A model generated the notes under the pieces. That model was not told the origin of the DNA. It saw only the letters and a list, made by a program, of their open reading frames with translations, and ran no database searches. Positions 25,178 through 36,669 of a stretch of DNA of 64,000 nt are shown one piece after another. The stretch comes from Physcia stellaris (taxonomy: Eukaryota > Ascomycota > Lecanoromycetes > Caliciales > Physciaceae). The stretch spans positions 1-64,000 of the forward strand of contig JABSSW010000018.1 of assembly GCA_018902385.1 (NCBI GenBank), in the 5' to 3' direction. Each line of letters opens with the position of its first letter. Position 1 is the stretch's first letter. The position numbers and the translations under genes were made by a program.

Positions 25178-26890
25178 ATGTCAGAACAACGATCACGAAG
25201 TAGCGGTGTTCAAGGCCTCCGGGCAATGTTCGAGCAGAACAACGAGACTACCTCCCCACCATCCCGTGGTCGTTCTCCTGCAGGAAGTGTGACGAGTGAC
25301 AGCTCGCGACCCTACTCCAAAGTGCGGACTAGCTTCATTTCAGTAGACCGCAGCGGTCAATTGGGATCTATACCACGAGAAATGAGTAACAATGATGGTA
25401 ATGTTGGGGGTGACGGATCGAGCGAGCCGAAAGCCACACCAGCGGGCTCTGATCCTGGAGTTCCAAAAGTACATGGGAATAGCACTCATGCGGATCCCAT
25501 GAGACCGGTTTCTTCCGGGCTCGACGCTACGGATGATGCTAAGAGGACTGAGCAAGGAAGCCAAGTCGCCAACGGCATGAAAAAGGAAAACTCTACGGTG
25601 GATATTCCAGCTGAAAATCCCGACAAGCCAGTCACAGGTGCCCAGGAAGACCCTGTAGAGATGTTACCTGCAGATCCAAAAGAAGAAACTGCTGTAACTG
25701 AAGGTGCGGCTCTTAAGAAGGATACCGCTGATCTTGGCTCTGTTTTGAAAGGCTCGCCGTTTGCAAAAGCGACAGGACAGTCCAAAACAGATGATGAATC
25801 GACGGAGCATTCATCGCCCGCCAAAGCTCCGTCCCCCAAGAAAACTCCGAGGTCAAGAGAAGCTGCCAAAGCCAATGGGCAGCCGAAAGAGCTCGGTAAC
25901 AATATCAAGTCACCGCGAAATGCAAAGCCCACTACCCCCGCATCGCTTCCGTCCACTACGCGTAATAAGAGAGATGCCACATCGACGTCTGACGATGTCG
26001 ATGTCAACCCCCCAAAGACCCCACAGACCGACGGTCCAACAGATCATGCAAGCACAGGGCAACCGGCAAGAACCTCGCTCGAAAGGAGGTCTTTGCAGAG
26101 GAAAACGCCAAGCGATGCTACGGACAAAGCCAGAAAAGTACCAGCTCAAGTACCAGCTTCTAAAGCGTCGCAAGGAGAACCCACGAAACCTCGTCAAAGC
26201 TCCGCAAGATCAACCGCGGGACCAAACAATAAGTCTGGGCCAACATCTCCGCTACATAAACCTCGTCCTAAGTCTCCAACACGTCCTGTCCGCCTCCCCG
26301 CCTCAGCTACAGCACCCACGGCCTCCTCAGCAGCTAAGCTTGGCGGAGCACCTCCCTCTCGTTCTCCAAGCCGTGCAAGTATCGCAAGCAGCTATAAGCC
26401 CTCAAATCTGAACAAGGCTCGCCCCACACCACTGACTAGCACAACCGCACAGTCGCGGCAAAAGCCTGTACGGTCATCTCTCCCTCCACAGTCAGGGTCG
26501 ACCGAGAAACCAAAAACACGAACTAGTACTGCGAGCGCTAGGGGTACTGATGGTGGTTTCTTAGCTCGGATGATGCGTCCAACAGAGAGTTCAAGGAGCA
26601 AAACTCATGAGAAGGTCGAAGTGAAGAGTCCGCCTAGAAAAACTGCAAGACCAAAGCGTCGAAGTGGTGGCGTCGAAGCGCAGGACAACGACAAAGAGAA
26701 GGAGGCGGGGAAAATGGCCAATGCGGAAACCACCGAAGCGCCGAAGCAGGAAGACACCAAGACTTCCGAAGGGAAGTCGGGAACGAAGCTCCTAAAGAAG
26801 AGGAACCTCAATCGAGTGCAGCTGACACTCAAGCGACGCCGGTGGAGCCTGTGCAGTAACTTCTTTGGTCTGGACTGTGAGTTTGTTTAG
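25178..26890 (+). CDS. Low-complexity basic Ser/Pro/Lys-rich protein
   Basis: The single open frame gives 570 residues. After an N-terminal segment (GVQGLRAMFEQNNETTSPPS, residues 9-28; PYSKVRTSFISVDRSGQ next) the protein is disordered and rich in Ser, Pro, Thr and Lys. A second conserved-looking motif, GGFLARMMRPTESSRSKTHE, lies near residue 460. I think this architecture recurs in Pezizomycotina as a protein of unknown function, but I cannot name it. Basic, proline-rich tails of this kind occur in cytoskeleton-associated proteins; that is only a guess. The last 35 codons look wrong. From about 26780 the +1 frame reads NEAPKEEEPQSSAADTQ and stops at 26857-26859, a more natural acidic tail, so one base may be missing in the GGG run there. 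It is tail-to-tail with the uS8m gene. Confidence 0.75.
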   Translation: MSEQRSRSSGVQGLRAMFEQNNETTSPPSRGRSPAGSVTSDSSRPYSKVRTSFISVDRSGQLGSIPREMSNNDGNVGGDGSSEPKATPAGSDPGVPKVHGNSTHADPMRPVSSGLDATDDAKRTEQGSQVANGMKKENSTVDIPAENPDKPVTGAQEDPVEMLPADPKEETAVTEGAALKKDTADLGSVLKGSPFAKATGQSKTDDESTEHSSPAKAPSPKKTPRSREAAKANGQPKELGNNIKSPRNAKPTTPASLPSTTRNKRDATSTSDDVDVNPPKTPQTDGPTDHASTGQPARTSLERRSLQRKTPSDATDKARKVPAQVPASKASQGEPTKPRQSSARSTAGPNNKSGPTSPLHKPRPKSPTRPVRLPASATAPTASSAAKLGGAPPSRSPSRASIASSYKPSNLNKARPTPLTSTTAQSRQKPVRSSLPPQSGSTEKPKTRTSTASARGTDGGFLARMMRPTESSRSKTHEKVEVKSPPRKTARPKRRSGGVEAQDNDKEKEAGKMANAETTEAPKQEDTKTSEGKSGTKLLKKRNLNRVQLTLKRRRWSLCSNFFGLDCEFV

Positions 26891-27194
26891 CTTGGAGTAG
26901 GGAGTCATTCCAGGGAGTCATTGGTTCGATGGATCAGAGACGGGCCAATCGTAACTCTATCACTTTCTGTGCTTCTTGACTCAGACTGAAGAACCTCTTG
27001 AAACCTCGGAGATGGCATGAGGCAGGCCTCTTGAGTCCTAATGTACAGTATGTTCTTCAAAGGCTCCGGAATAATAGTATGCATAACTTCTCGTCTGCTG
27101 AGATTCCCGACAAACAACTCCATCTCCAATGCCGCTTGAAAACGCCTTCCCAATGCCCTTCCCCTTTTACCCTTCCCGGACTCTTCGCTTTCCT

Positions 27195-27848
27195 TCAGTA
27201 CGGATTAACCCGACAAAGCAACATCCCGCCCGTCTTCCTCTCCACACACTCCCTCACCTCCATGATGCCCCGATCGGTCGTAACATACATACTCTCCCCA
27301 ATGCCCCTCAGCCCCTTGACATACCCCTTCTGATTCCCCCTCGTCAGCTCCATCAGCTCCGGCACGCCCATCCACACCCTCCTCGTCGGCTTCGACACCA
27401 TATTCATGCCCCTCAGCACCGGCTCATTGTTCCAATACTTCAGCCCCACCCACAGCCGCCGCGTCGCCACATTCTCCTGCGTGATCGCCGGCCCCCGGTC
27501 CGTGCGCTTCGCCTCGTCGCTCTGCGCCGCGGATTCCGCGTCCAGGAGCACCCGGATCGCATCCTCTCCCTCTCCCCCCTTTCCCCTCTTTCCCGAATCT
27601 ACGTAAGGGTTCGCGGACCAGGCGCTCGCGCGGTCGTGGATGTGCAGCTGCGACAGGGTGGGGTTTACGGCTGAGGGCGCGGGCGGCTCGGGGCCGCCGA
27701 TTGCGACGCTGGAGACGTAGCCTGAGCGCTGGAGGGAGAGGAGGAGGGTGTGCAGCATTGTTGTGCAGGGGAGTGAGGTTAGGCCTAGGCGGGCTTTGGA
27801 GGCGTTTTGGAGGTGCGAGCAGGCGTGGGAGAGGAGGACGAGGGACAT
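27195..27848 (-). CDS. MRPS8: Mitochondrial small-subunit ribosomal protein uS8m
   Basis: The 217-residue product is a mitochondrial 37S subunit protein of the bacterial S8 family, an early 16S-like rRNA binder. The start chosen is the ATG at 27848, giving MSLVLLSHACSHLQNASKAR, the usual fungal N-terminus. The frame stays open further upstream to 28220, but that part is low-complexity and unlike the family. The C-terminal half has the S8 signature: VSKPTRRVWMG, then GLRGIGESMYVTTDRGIMEV and KTGGMLLCRV at the end. A Ser/Gly/Glu-rich insert at about residues 75-110 (SGKRGKGGEGED) makes it longer than the yeast protein. No classic presequence is obvious, as is common for this family. GC is locally high. 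Confidence 0.9.
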   Translation of the reverse strand: MSLVLLSHACSHLQNASKARLGLTSLPCTTMLHTLLLSLQRSGYVSSVAIGGPEPPAPSAVNPTLSQLHIHDRASAWSANPYVDSGKRGKGGEGEDAIRVLLDAESAAQSDEAKRTDRGPAITQENVATRRLWVGLKYWNNEPVLRGMNMVSKPTRRVWMGVPELMELTRGNQKGYVKGLRGIGESMYVTTDRGIMEVRECVERKTGGMLLCRVNPY

Positions 27849-28442
27849 CTTGCTGGAGAGGGGCGGTGAGGAGGAGGAGGAGGCGGAGGATGGGATTAGG
27901 GTGGGGAGGGGAGCTGGTGTGGTGCAAGCTGGGTCGGTGGTGGGATGGTTGAAGGGGGGTGGTTTGGATGATGTTTGAAGTTTGGAGGTTGAGGCGCGGT
28001 GACCGCTCTGTGTTAAGGTGGGAAAGGAGGTTACTCTGCTTCGGTAGGGTGTAACAGGTTGAGTCGCACCAAGCCCGAGATCTGGTAAAGAAGAAGTACT
28101 GTGAGAGGGTTTGTCTACGGTACGGTGTCTCGAGTGTGCAGAGCTTTGGGTAAAGTACTTAGAAGTAGGACGCTTTTTCAGCCCTACGAGACTCGCGTAG
28201 CGAGCTGCACTCGATGTCAATCATCACACATGTTTCCCCTTCATCCTCCACAATTTGAGACATCTGGATTTACCATCTTGTTTGACCCGCTTCAATACAT
28301 CAAAATGTTCATTCTCAGGAGAGGAGCAAGATATTTGCAAGCATCTAGAGAGGCGTCAATGTACATCCCGCCATCAAACCACCAGATCAGACTTCCCAAA
28401 AGCCAAAACTCCTCCAATCTATGGACGACCCTGCCAATATTT

Positions 28443-30508
28443 CTACAGATCGCTGTCTAACATGATGTCGTCCTCTTGTCCTTCGTCTTCTTCTTCGACC
28501 ACATGAATGCCGCTATCAGGTCGCTTGCGTTTCCCACGCTGAACTTCAACATAACCCTCGACATCCTTGAACCGGCCACCAGTCACTGGTGTTAGAAGAC
28601 CCTTGTGTTCATTAACCTCCATTCCACGGCTTTGCATATCCTTGATGTGCTCGATCTTGACGTCTTCGGATTTCTCCACGCATCGAGCCATTTCAATCTG
28701 CATGGCTTCTACAGCCTTGATGCCCGCCGCCTTTTCTTCTTCGATGCGGAATAGCAGCGTCTTCTTGTCAGCGTTGAGCTTGTTCATCTCAATCCGGGCC
28801 TCGGCCAGGTCTGAAGCCATCTTTCCAATCTCGGCATTCAATCCGCCGACTTCCTTCTCCTTCATTTCCTCCACCTTGGCAAGCTCTTGCTCCAAGTCGC
28901 GAATGACCCCTTGCTTGTCATTCATTGCCGTTCGAAGTTCCTGCTCCAGATGTCGAAGCTGCTTGACGCGCTCACCGCGCTCAACTGATTCGCCTTCAGC
29001 AGCTCGGCGACCTAGGGTCTCCGCTGCGACTTGACAGTCAAGGTCAGCCACAGCCTCATCCATGTCATGTTGGCATTTCGCGAGAGCGGCTTTGTGGTCA
29101 GACTCCATGTTGGTGATCAGGACCTCAAGTCGGTGGACGTCGGCACGGTATCCCTCAAGGGCATCCTGAAGCCTATGTATTGATCGCTCCTTTTCGTCCA
29201 CATCGGCCTCTAAGCTCTTGATGTCGCTAGTGGCTTTCTCTAGGTCTCGTCGTATAGATGTCTCCGCATTCCGGGCTGTGTCTGCTCGAAGCTTGTCGTC
29301 GTCCGCTGTTTGGCAACCTCCTCAGCATACGATCGAGCACGGTTGAGCTGTTGCAATACTGCATTGAACTGGTTCCGCAAATTACTCTCTTGAGTTCTCG
29401 TGGTAGCAAGGGAGTCGTTTGAAATAAGAAGCTGAGTTTTCAAGGCTAGTAGACGCTCGAGCATAGCATCCAGAAGTGGCTTAGGATCGTTCGATCTTAA
29501 GCCAAGAGCAATCTCACCCGGGAATAGACGCTCAAGAGAGAGTCGAGCAGACCGGAAAGGCTCATTTTCAGCGTTGGAAGATGCCATAGAAGTTTGAGAA
29601 GCTGCGTCCGAGCTAGGTGCGGCCACATGGAGGTGAGTGGTGTCTCTCAGAACCCCCGCCTCCGCCGAGGGAACGATCGCGGCGGTCGAGCCTTCGTTCT
29701 CGTTCGCATCAACCATCACGAAATCATCGTCGACATTATCATTATATATAGACGGTACGTTGTCCGTTTGCGCCGAGGATTCAGCGTCAGCTACGGTAGG
29801 TTCCACAGTCATTGAACGCTCCCGCATCTCGTGTCGCAGCGTTTCGATTTCGAGTTCGAGCTCCCGTATCCGTTCGTGGCTACTATCCTCTCCTTTCACG
29901 GTATTGCTACTCCCCTGTTGCTTCGCGGCTGCCAGCTCATTCTTCAGATCCTGCATCTCCTTTTTCCATGCTGCTTTAGACTTGCCCTTGTCGGCTTCGA
30001 TCTCGTTTTGCTCCTTACTCATATTGTTTCTCCTCATCCTTCGCTTCAGTCGCTCATCGAGTACCTGGCGGAATGGTGCAAATTGCAGCTCTCCGGACAC
30101 GGGTGTTGCTGGTGGTGTGGGGGATGGCGAAGGTAGGGCGTTGGACAAATTTAAAGGCAGTGAGCGCCTCCGACGTGGATCCTGAGTCAGCAATTGAGGT
30201 GTCTTGGGAGGGGCCATGCCCGAATCCTGTCCAAACGTGGTCCGCTTCAACGCTGGGGTAAGACCAGTGGATGAGGATGCCAACGTGGTCGTCTCCGGTC
30301 CAGGGTCGGAGAAGCGGACCTTTTTCTTGGACTTAGTCGGAGTCTTTGCAGGCGCAGAGGCTGCACCAGAAGAGATGGTCTGATCTTGGGAAATAGAGCC
30401 GTCCTCGCCATTTACCAAGCTGCTAGTGAGTCGACGCTTTCGGCGAACAGCAAGTGGTCGGTTGTCCTCTACTTCTGCCTCGGTGGGCTGCGTGTCGAGT
30501 CCCGCCAT
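28443..30508 (-). CDS. Coiled-coil protein with a KVRF (PP1-docking-like) motif
   Basis: The start is the ATG at 30508 (MAGLDTQPTEAEVEDNRPLA). A disordered N-terminus carries SKKKVRFSDPG near residue 80, then TGLTPALKRT. Long coiled coil follows from about residue 185 to 590 (NEIEADKGKSKAAWKKEMQD, LEKATSDIKSLEADVDEKER), then a short basic and acidic tail (RGKRKRPDSG, EEEDEGQEDD). The frame changes near 29306. Either an 80-nt intron is removed (29306-29385, GTAATT donor, GCTCAAC branch-like site, AAACAG acceptor; total 661 residues) or one A is missing in the AAA run at about 29310. The second choice keeps an unbroken coiled coil, because the putative intron also reads as heptads. KVRF fits the RVxF consensus for protein phosphatase 1 docking. 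Function unknown. The spindle, kinetochore or nuclear scaffold are possibilities only. Confidence 0.75.
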
Positions 30509-31463
30509 TCTAGCTTTCCAATATGTGGTCTCCAGCTGTGTTAGGCAGGCGTTCAATGGAAGCTACTATCCCAAATGGTGGATTACTTGTAGGTGAGATA
30601 GCAGTACGAAAGGCGAGAAGGGAGGAGAAATAAGTAGAACAGTCAAGATGAGTCGTGAATCGTGATGGCAACAACAAATAAACAAACGACCAGGCAAGAA
30701 GATGTTTCAACACATGCGTGAGAGCGAAAGTCGAGTGTTAAAGGGCAGGCTGCAACACGGCGAGCATGGACCATGTTGATGCTCGGACACCTGATAAACA
30801 AATCGCTTAGAACAACCTTGTCCACGCTAGAGCTGTACAACGCGTAGTCGCGTGCTATCGATTGGATCCCGTGTCTTCCTCCACTTCTCCCACCCAGGCA
30901 ACATTCAGATAGCTCGAATCTGGCTACCTTACTCCACCTTTGCCATGTGCTTGTCACTGCTCTGTATCTTTCTTCATCCTCGCTGCGGTATCAGAACCTA
31001 GAATTCATGACATATACCTCCACAAGGCAGCCATTGCCCCGGAAACGAGTGTCTAGCCTGTTTGGAGCGCTGCAGTTAGCCGCCCATCTTTGCAGTTTGT
31101 TTAGCGGCGAGATTCACGGACACTGTGTCACTGACACGCCAAGAATAGCTCGATCAAGAAGCTTCAGCGCCTTTCCGAAACCTCGTGGGATAGCTCAGAT
31201 GTCTTCGATCGATGCTATGAGGTGATTAAGGAGAAGGTTGTTGATGATATGCCTTCCCGATAGAAGTGACGTATTACTTCCCCACTAATCCACCACCTGC
31301 AGAAGCTTCAACGGACCGTACCTTTCCATTAACTGCAATACTCGGATTGGACTCCCGTCCACATCTTCAATACATCTATTTTGTACGTTGACTTAGAACT
31401 GGACACGTTTACTCACCTTCCTTAAGTAGCAGAAGCGCTTCTCCGCTTTTCAATGCTCATGGT
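30509..31463. promoter_or_regulatory. Divergent promoter, coiled-coil gene / F-box gene
   Basis: About 950 bp separate two divergent start codons. Short open frames on both strands here have no family resemblance. I see no convincing TATA box or repeated operator, so the assignment rests on position only. Confidence 0.4.
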
Positions 31464-33028
31464 ATGGACGCAGTCTTAAAGCTCTCTAGATCCTTCCTAT
31501 CTTTCTTTGCCACATCCTCTCTCCCCATCTCACAAGTCGCCATGAGTATCAACCATCTTTCAATCTCTCCATTCCAGCTCCTCCCTGCTGAAATCGTAAT
31601 CCACATTCTGGGTTTCCTTCCACCTCGCTCCTTAGCAAGGCTTAGTCAAACATGTCAATACTTACACACTCATTGTAACAATGATTTACTGTGGGCCCGA
31701 TTAGTCCAAGACAACGTGCCGACCAGACTTGAATCGCCAAACCCATGTCAAAGCTGGCGAGAGCTTTACCTCGCCCATCACCCCTATTGGTTTCTTACAC
31801 GACACAAGATATGGTTCGCCGACCGCGCAGTTGGTGGTAACACCATGACCGGCAATGTCATCGTCGCCCGGTACGATCCCCGCCGAGCTTGCATTGAAGG
31901 CTACCGACTTGTCGCTGAGCACGGCAAACATACCTTCGAGTCCTGGTCGTGGAACGAGGACGTCATCATCCATACCTTTAACCCTCTCGTACAGCTCTGG
32001 CTCGACGATCCTGTGATCAAGCTTGACCCTTCAGGCCATCCAAATGCTAATGACGTGCGAATGGAAAGGAAGATGCAGACAGGATCGCTCCGCGCCCTCA
32101 ACTCAGCGCTTTCTCTCTGCCAAGCTATTCCAGAGTATTCACAGCACCGGAGCATGACTCTTTGGCCCCCAGCCATCCTGCCAGCGAAACATCGGGTGCG
32201 CCGCGAGAGCAGTTCGAAGTTTTACGAGGTCGGACACAAGCCCAGAACGCTGGAAGAAGCTAGCGACCAGACCTTCCGCCTACGCAAATGGCTCGACTTT
32301 GGCGGCATGGAAGCGCAACTAGGTGTCAGGATAGGCGATAATATCATGACATTCAGTACGCTCCTCCAGGAGAGTTATACGCCTACCAAAGACAAGCCAT
32401 GGCAGGGTCTCTGGGTCGGCGATTATTCCGGCCACGGTTGCGAGTTTTTGGTTGTGCTGCAGAAAAACGTTGACCCAAATGTTAAACCGATCTCACCAAG
32501 TACCTGGCGGTCGCCAGAGGGTTCAGACGATTTCCCTGACCAACATTTCGACACCGATACTGCAGAAACTCAACAGATGGACGAAGCATCGTCGTCATCC
32601 GAACAAGCTAATGGCCAACCTCCTGTCATTGATACCCCAGCAGAACTTCTGGAATTCGGTAATGATCCTTCCTGTAAAGGTCGCTTGGAGGCTATCAAGC
32701 TCACTGGAGATCCCAATGTTCCCAAAGGCGAGTACACTTGGATCGCCGAGGATATTGGACCTAAGGGTTTTATACGGGTTGCAACTGAGCAGATGTTCAA
32801 AGGCGCGAGGGTGGTGCGAAGTCTGGGGCACTGCGCGAATCGAGGATTTCGAAATGGTATTGGTTCCATCTTGAGACCTAATCTTTGTATGCTGATTGAT
32901 TTCTAGATCGATACGTTGTTTCGCAGCTGATTATGATATCACACGACACCTTGGCGCAATATTGGGAGGAGTTCGGTCACGTTTCGTTCTACAAACGAAT
33001 TGACCTTGCTGACTATTTAAGTGTATAA
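31464..33028 (+). CDS. F-box protein with FBXO31-like substrate domain
   Basis: Probable substrate receptor of an SCF ubiquitin ligase. The F-box is at residues 36-80 (FQLLPAEIVIHILGFLPPRS, then LARLSQTCQYLH). The C-terminal half resembles the FBXO31 substrate domain: GLWVGDYSGHGCEFLVVLQ, then LEAIKLTGDPNVPKGEYTW and the GHCANRGF stretch. In animals FBXO31 reads C-terminal features of its clients; whether this fungal protein does is inference. The uninterrupted frame stops at 32906, but a 50-nt intron (32857-32906, GTATTG donor, TTTCTAG acceptor) joins a last exon, 32907-33028. That exon reads SQLIMISHDTLAQYWEEFGH and VSFYKRIDLADYLSV, clearly the true end. The product is 504 residues. A second ATG at 31542 (MSINHLSIS) is an alternative start that drops a hydrophobic 26-residue extension. 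A variable acidic insert (about residues 365-400) precedes the last third. Confidence 0.85.
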
Positions 33029-34488
33029 CGGTCATTCGAGATGAGACAGAATTCTACAATTAGTTGGACAGGTACAACACCGCAAGAAGCATGCATCGTG
33101 CAAAACATTGCCACCGGACTTCATAGTCACTATGACCCAATCCAAGTGTTGTGCTTCTTCACACTGTCGAGTTTTAGATCTCAATGCTTCTCCGCCTTCT
33201 CCGTCAATGCCTTATCAACATTGGTTTACAGCCTTGTTAGGACAATATACATCCAACCATGGTTATATCCTCTCAGGAAGTACACATCCACCATGGGAGA
33301 CCAGCAGGAATCGTGCTGGTATACCTGAGCAGCTCAAATACGCCGATAGCCAGAACCAAAGTCAGCCGACCCTTGACGCGAGTAACTTTCAATTGGCCTG
33401 TAATGCCCATTGTTCCAAGGATCCACCCAAGAATCGTCGCTGACTCTCCGATCAGCTTCGACTTTAGGATTGTTATGACACGGGACGAGAAGTTTAGCGA
33501 TGGGTCGGTCTGAAATCTTGGGTATCATACCTCCGTTGGGGAATGAGGAGGCAATAAGCGCGAGTGACAGAAAAGATACGGGATTTGATAATTCAATCCA
33601 ACAAAACCGTTTTCCAAATTTCAGGAGACATTTTTTGTGGTCGTGGCAACCTTATTCTGTCTTCCTAGCATCTAATTACCTAGACGTTTGTGACCGGAGT
33701 GTCTGGTTACGATTAAGGTATATTGCGAAACTGTGTAGGTACGATTCTATGGACGAGATCTATGAATCTGCCTTACAAAAACGTGCACAACAAAGGGCTT
33801 CCTAAACACGCTCTACTCCATGATAAATGATGAAGGAGCTGGCTGTGAATTTTTAATTGCCCAAACACTCGAAGCTCACTCCTCGAGAGAGCCTTGCAAG
33901 GCCGATCCTGATAGAATATCGTTGCTGAAGATGCCTAAAATAAGGACTGACCGCATGTTCCTGGACCTGTAATTGGCGCCGACCAATTGGCGCCAAGGTG
34001 ACCATGAAACAAGTTTATCGCGCCTCAGAATCCTGATGGTTTGGCGAGAGCAAACACCTCATGATAATTAATTTTATTCTTTCACTTTTATCCCGTCTAT
34101 GACACCTATGAGTTTCCGGTTGTGGGAGATGTTGGCAGGCTTTTAATTGAGTCTTGTGGTGGTGCTCATCTTCCTATCGTCAGCCTCTCCCGATTCGGAA
34201 TCCTTACGAACCATTTCCGTCGCACTCACGAGGCCGCCCACTGTTCATCTGTCAGCGCTGCAATACTCCCTGCTCGTCAAGCGCATGGATCAGACATTTT
34301 GGGGTTTCTGCGAAACTTGTCTTCGACAGAGCACTGGCTCTGAAACCACTTAGTGTCGGAATTAATCTTCCGGCTGGTATTTGGACAAGAGTGCCTCTAC
34401 CTATCAGCTTCATTGGCCTTCACGTGCAATTTACCGCTCAAGGGATCGTATTGCACAGCGATTCCCACTCCACGCTTGGATCTTCACG
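33029..34488. other. Intergenic, no gene recognised
   Basis: Open frames up to about 100 codons have no family resemblance. The only notable sequence is two direct copies of AATTGGCGCC at 33971-33980 and 33985-33994, four bases apart; the second is part of the palindrome TTGGCGCCAA. The strand and role of this pair are unknown. Confidence 0.5.
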
Positions 34489-35915
34489 ATGCATGTGCAT
34501 CTGCCACGGGGAACGGACCCGCCTCCCAACGGCAACCACGGTAATACTGGCAGCAGCAGCAATGAGCCCGCTGCTAATAATAATGTCTCCATTGTATGCG
34601 CCATGACTCTATATTGAATTTCCAAGCTGATAGTCCACCGCAGATTGTCGTGGTCGTCGTTGCTTCCTTCTTCCTCCTGGGCCTGATCTTCTTCTACATC
34701 CGGAGCCTGAGATATGCCCATCCCGAACCCAAATATATCCCCACGCCCTTCCTGAAGTCCCTTTGGCGTTCATGGAAACCTGGAACCAAGTACGGCCGGA
34801 TGTTCAAGCGAAAGACTCATACCTCGCTATCTGATCGCAATACGTCTTACACAACCTCCATTAATGAACCCGACCTACCCACTGTATCATCCACGGAGAT
34901 GGCTGCAACGACCAACGGTGTTGATCGCAATACCTCTGTGCGCAGCATCATGACACTCCCAGCGTATCGACCGTCCCCTTTACCTTCGGAACGTCTCATT
35001 GCTCGTGAAGGTGAGCGGGCTGGTGTAGACACTGTCATTGAGTACCCAGAAACGGCCGACGACGAAGAAGCTCGCCGAGAAGCGGATATGGAAGCCCTCT
35101 ATCAAATTCGTCAAGCTCGACGCAGAGAGATCAATGACCGCGAGGAGCGAAGGCGCGAGCGAGCGGCAGCGAGAGAAGCTGGCGACTGGGCCCGCTTGGA
35201 ACAGTTACGGTTACAAAGTCAAGCCCGGGCGCGAGCCCGAGCTGGGAGTGAAGCTAGCAGCACAGGAAGCCTTGGTGAACCACGCTCAAGCACACTTATC
35301 GCTGAGCATACGCTGCGAACGGCTAGTCGAGAGCGCCGTGTGAGCAGCGTAAGTTACGCTTCACTCGGACTTGCTCGGCATGATGGCTCAAGGATTCGAG
35401 CTGACAGTGTCGAGTCCGACCATCGACCACTCCTCGATTCAGCTGCTAGCATGGGTGGAACGAACCGATCAGCAGCGTCTTCACGTCGAGGTAGCGGTCT
35501 TTTTCAAACGCAAAACTTTCCACCCCTCCCTCAACACCATCGTGCTCCTTCCGCAGATTCGGCTCTCAGCCTCAATTCAGAAGCACAAGACACTCCTCAA
35601 ACATCGACGCATGGAGAACGAAGCGGCAGTGATCCCCCTGTGGCAACACCTAGCACTGACGACCCCAATTCTCCGCCACTGGATCGTCTGGGTCGGCCAA
35701 CAGCAGAACCACCTAGGTACGAGGAGCATACTCAGCACCGTGCGGGCGAGGAAGCGCCCCCTTACACTTCCCCGATCGCGGACAGAGGCACCGGGCCACA
35801 ATTGCCGCCTCTCAGAACAGTGCCTGCCATCGAGGTTATAGCCACGACTCCAGCTAACAGCGTCCCAGCTACTCCGGTGGAAGCCTACAGCGAGATGGCG
35901 CGGGATCGGAGATGA
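34489..35915 (+). CDS. Single-pass membrane protein with cytoplasmic PPxY motif
   Basis: Two exons, 34489-34593 and 34644-35915, are joined over a 50-nt intron (GTATGC donor, CACCGCAG acceptor). This gives 458 residues. The N-terminus is short and Asn/Gly/Pro-rich (TDPPPNGNHGNTGSSSNEP). Residues 35-57 form one membrane helix (IVVVVVASFFLLGLIFFYIR), followed by positive charges, so the long C-terminus is probably cytoplasmic. That part has a charged helix (ADMEALYQIRQARRREINDR, EERRRERAAAREAGD) and a disordered tail with EPPRYEEH near residue 405. PPxY motifs recruit Rsp5/Nedd4-type ubiquitin ligases. The layout recalls membrane-bound Rsp5 adaptors, but no adaptor domain is seen. Read without the splice, the frame would start at a weak ATG at 34596. 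I do not recognise an orthologue. Confidence 0.75.
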
Positions 35916-36669
35916 AAGACTGTGAAATTTTTGTCTTTTTCATGAGCTAGCGATTGGACGTTGGGGGCGTGATTTTTGCAGATAGTTTCACATATGCTCG
36001 ACGAAATTATGGTATAGAGAGCTTTCACGGCATGAGTGCCTCTATCTCTTCTTCATGAAGAACCAAGTATCCACTTGATGATGTGGCGATTCAAAATTGA
36101 TTACAGAAAATTCGACTATTTATGAAACGATGGCTTTCTCTGCTCTCAGAGCGCGAGGAACACAGTAGTATAAAAAGTCAACATTAGACGACAAGCACAG
36201 AGCTACCTACTGTCTCTATCATAGAATGTTCACTGTTGAACGTTGCAATAGTGATAGCTACCCATAAGGTACGTGAACGCACTGAGGCTCCCATGCCTTG
36301 CGCCAAGCCTCAAAAGCCTCACCCAGAATTGGAAATCACAACTCACTCCATTAACACACTTTGTCCGTTCACGTTGCATAGATTCCATTTCCATATCACT
36401 AACGAATTGTATATTGTGTTAGGCATTGCATAGCGTGTGGTGTGACAGGTTCCATCGACTTAGATTGCTTTTGTGATATCCTGACTACGACTAACCGAAT
36501 GCCACAAAAAAATTACTTATTCTCGCTCTTCTGAAATCTTACCCTCTTCTTACCTTTTTCCCTATCTTATATTATCTTGTAAGCGGCTGGAACTTCAGAG
36601 CGTAAGGCTTCAGACCACAGGCATCGACAGAATTGCATCACTCCCGCCAACTGCGCTCTGTTGAAAGTT
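35916..36669. other. Intergenic, 3' end of membrane gene and promoter of helicase gene
   Basis: No gene seen. The last 130 bp before the helicase start are pyrimidine-rich (CTCTTCTTACCTTTTTCCC at about 36543), a common feature of fungal core promoters. Confidence 0.4.

Noticed and set aside
25486-26007. 173-codon minus-strand frame
   Set aside because: It lies antisense to the low-complexity gene; its composition mirrors that gene's codon pattern and has no family match.
27129-27952. Long plus-strand frames over 27129-27674 and 27701-27952
   Set aside because: They are antisense shadows of the GC-rich uS8m gene, which has clear family motifs on the minus strand.
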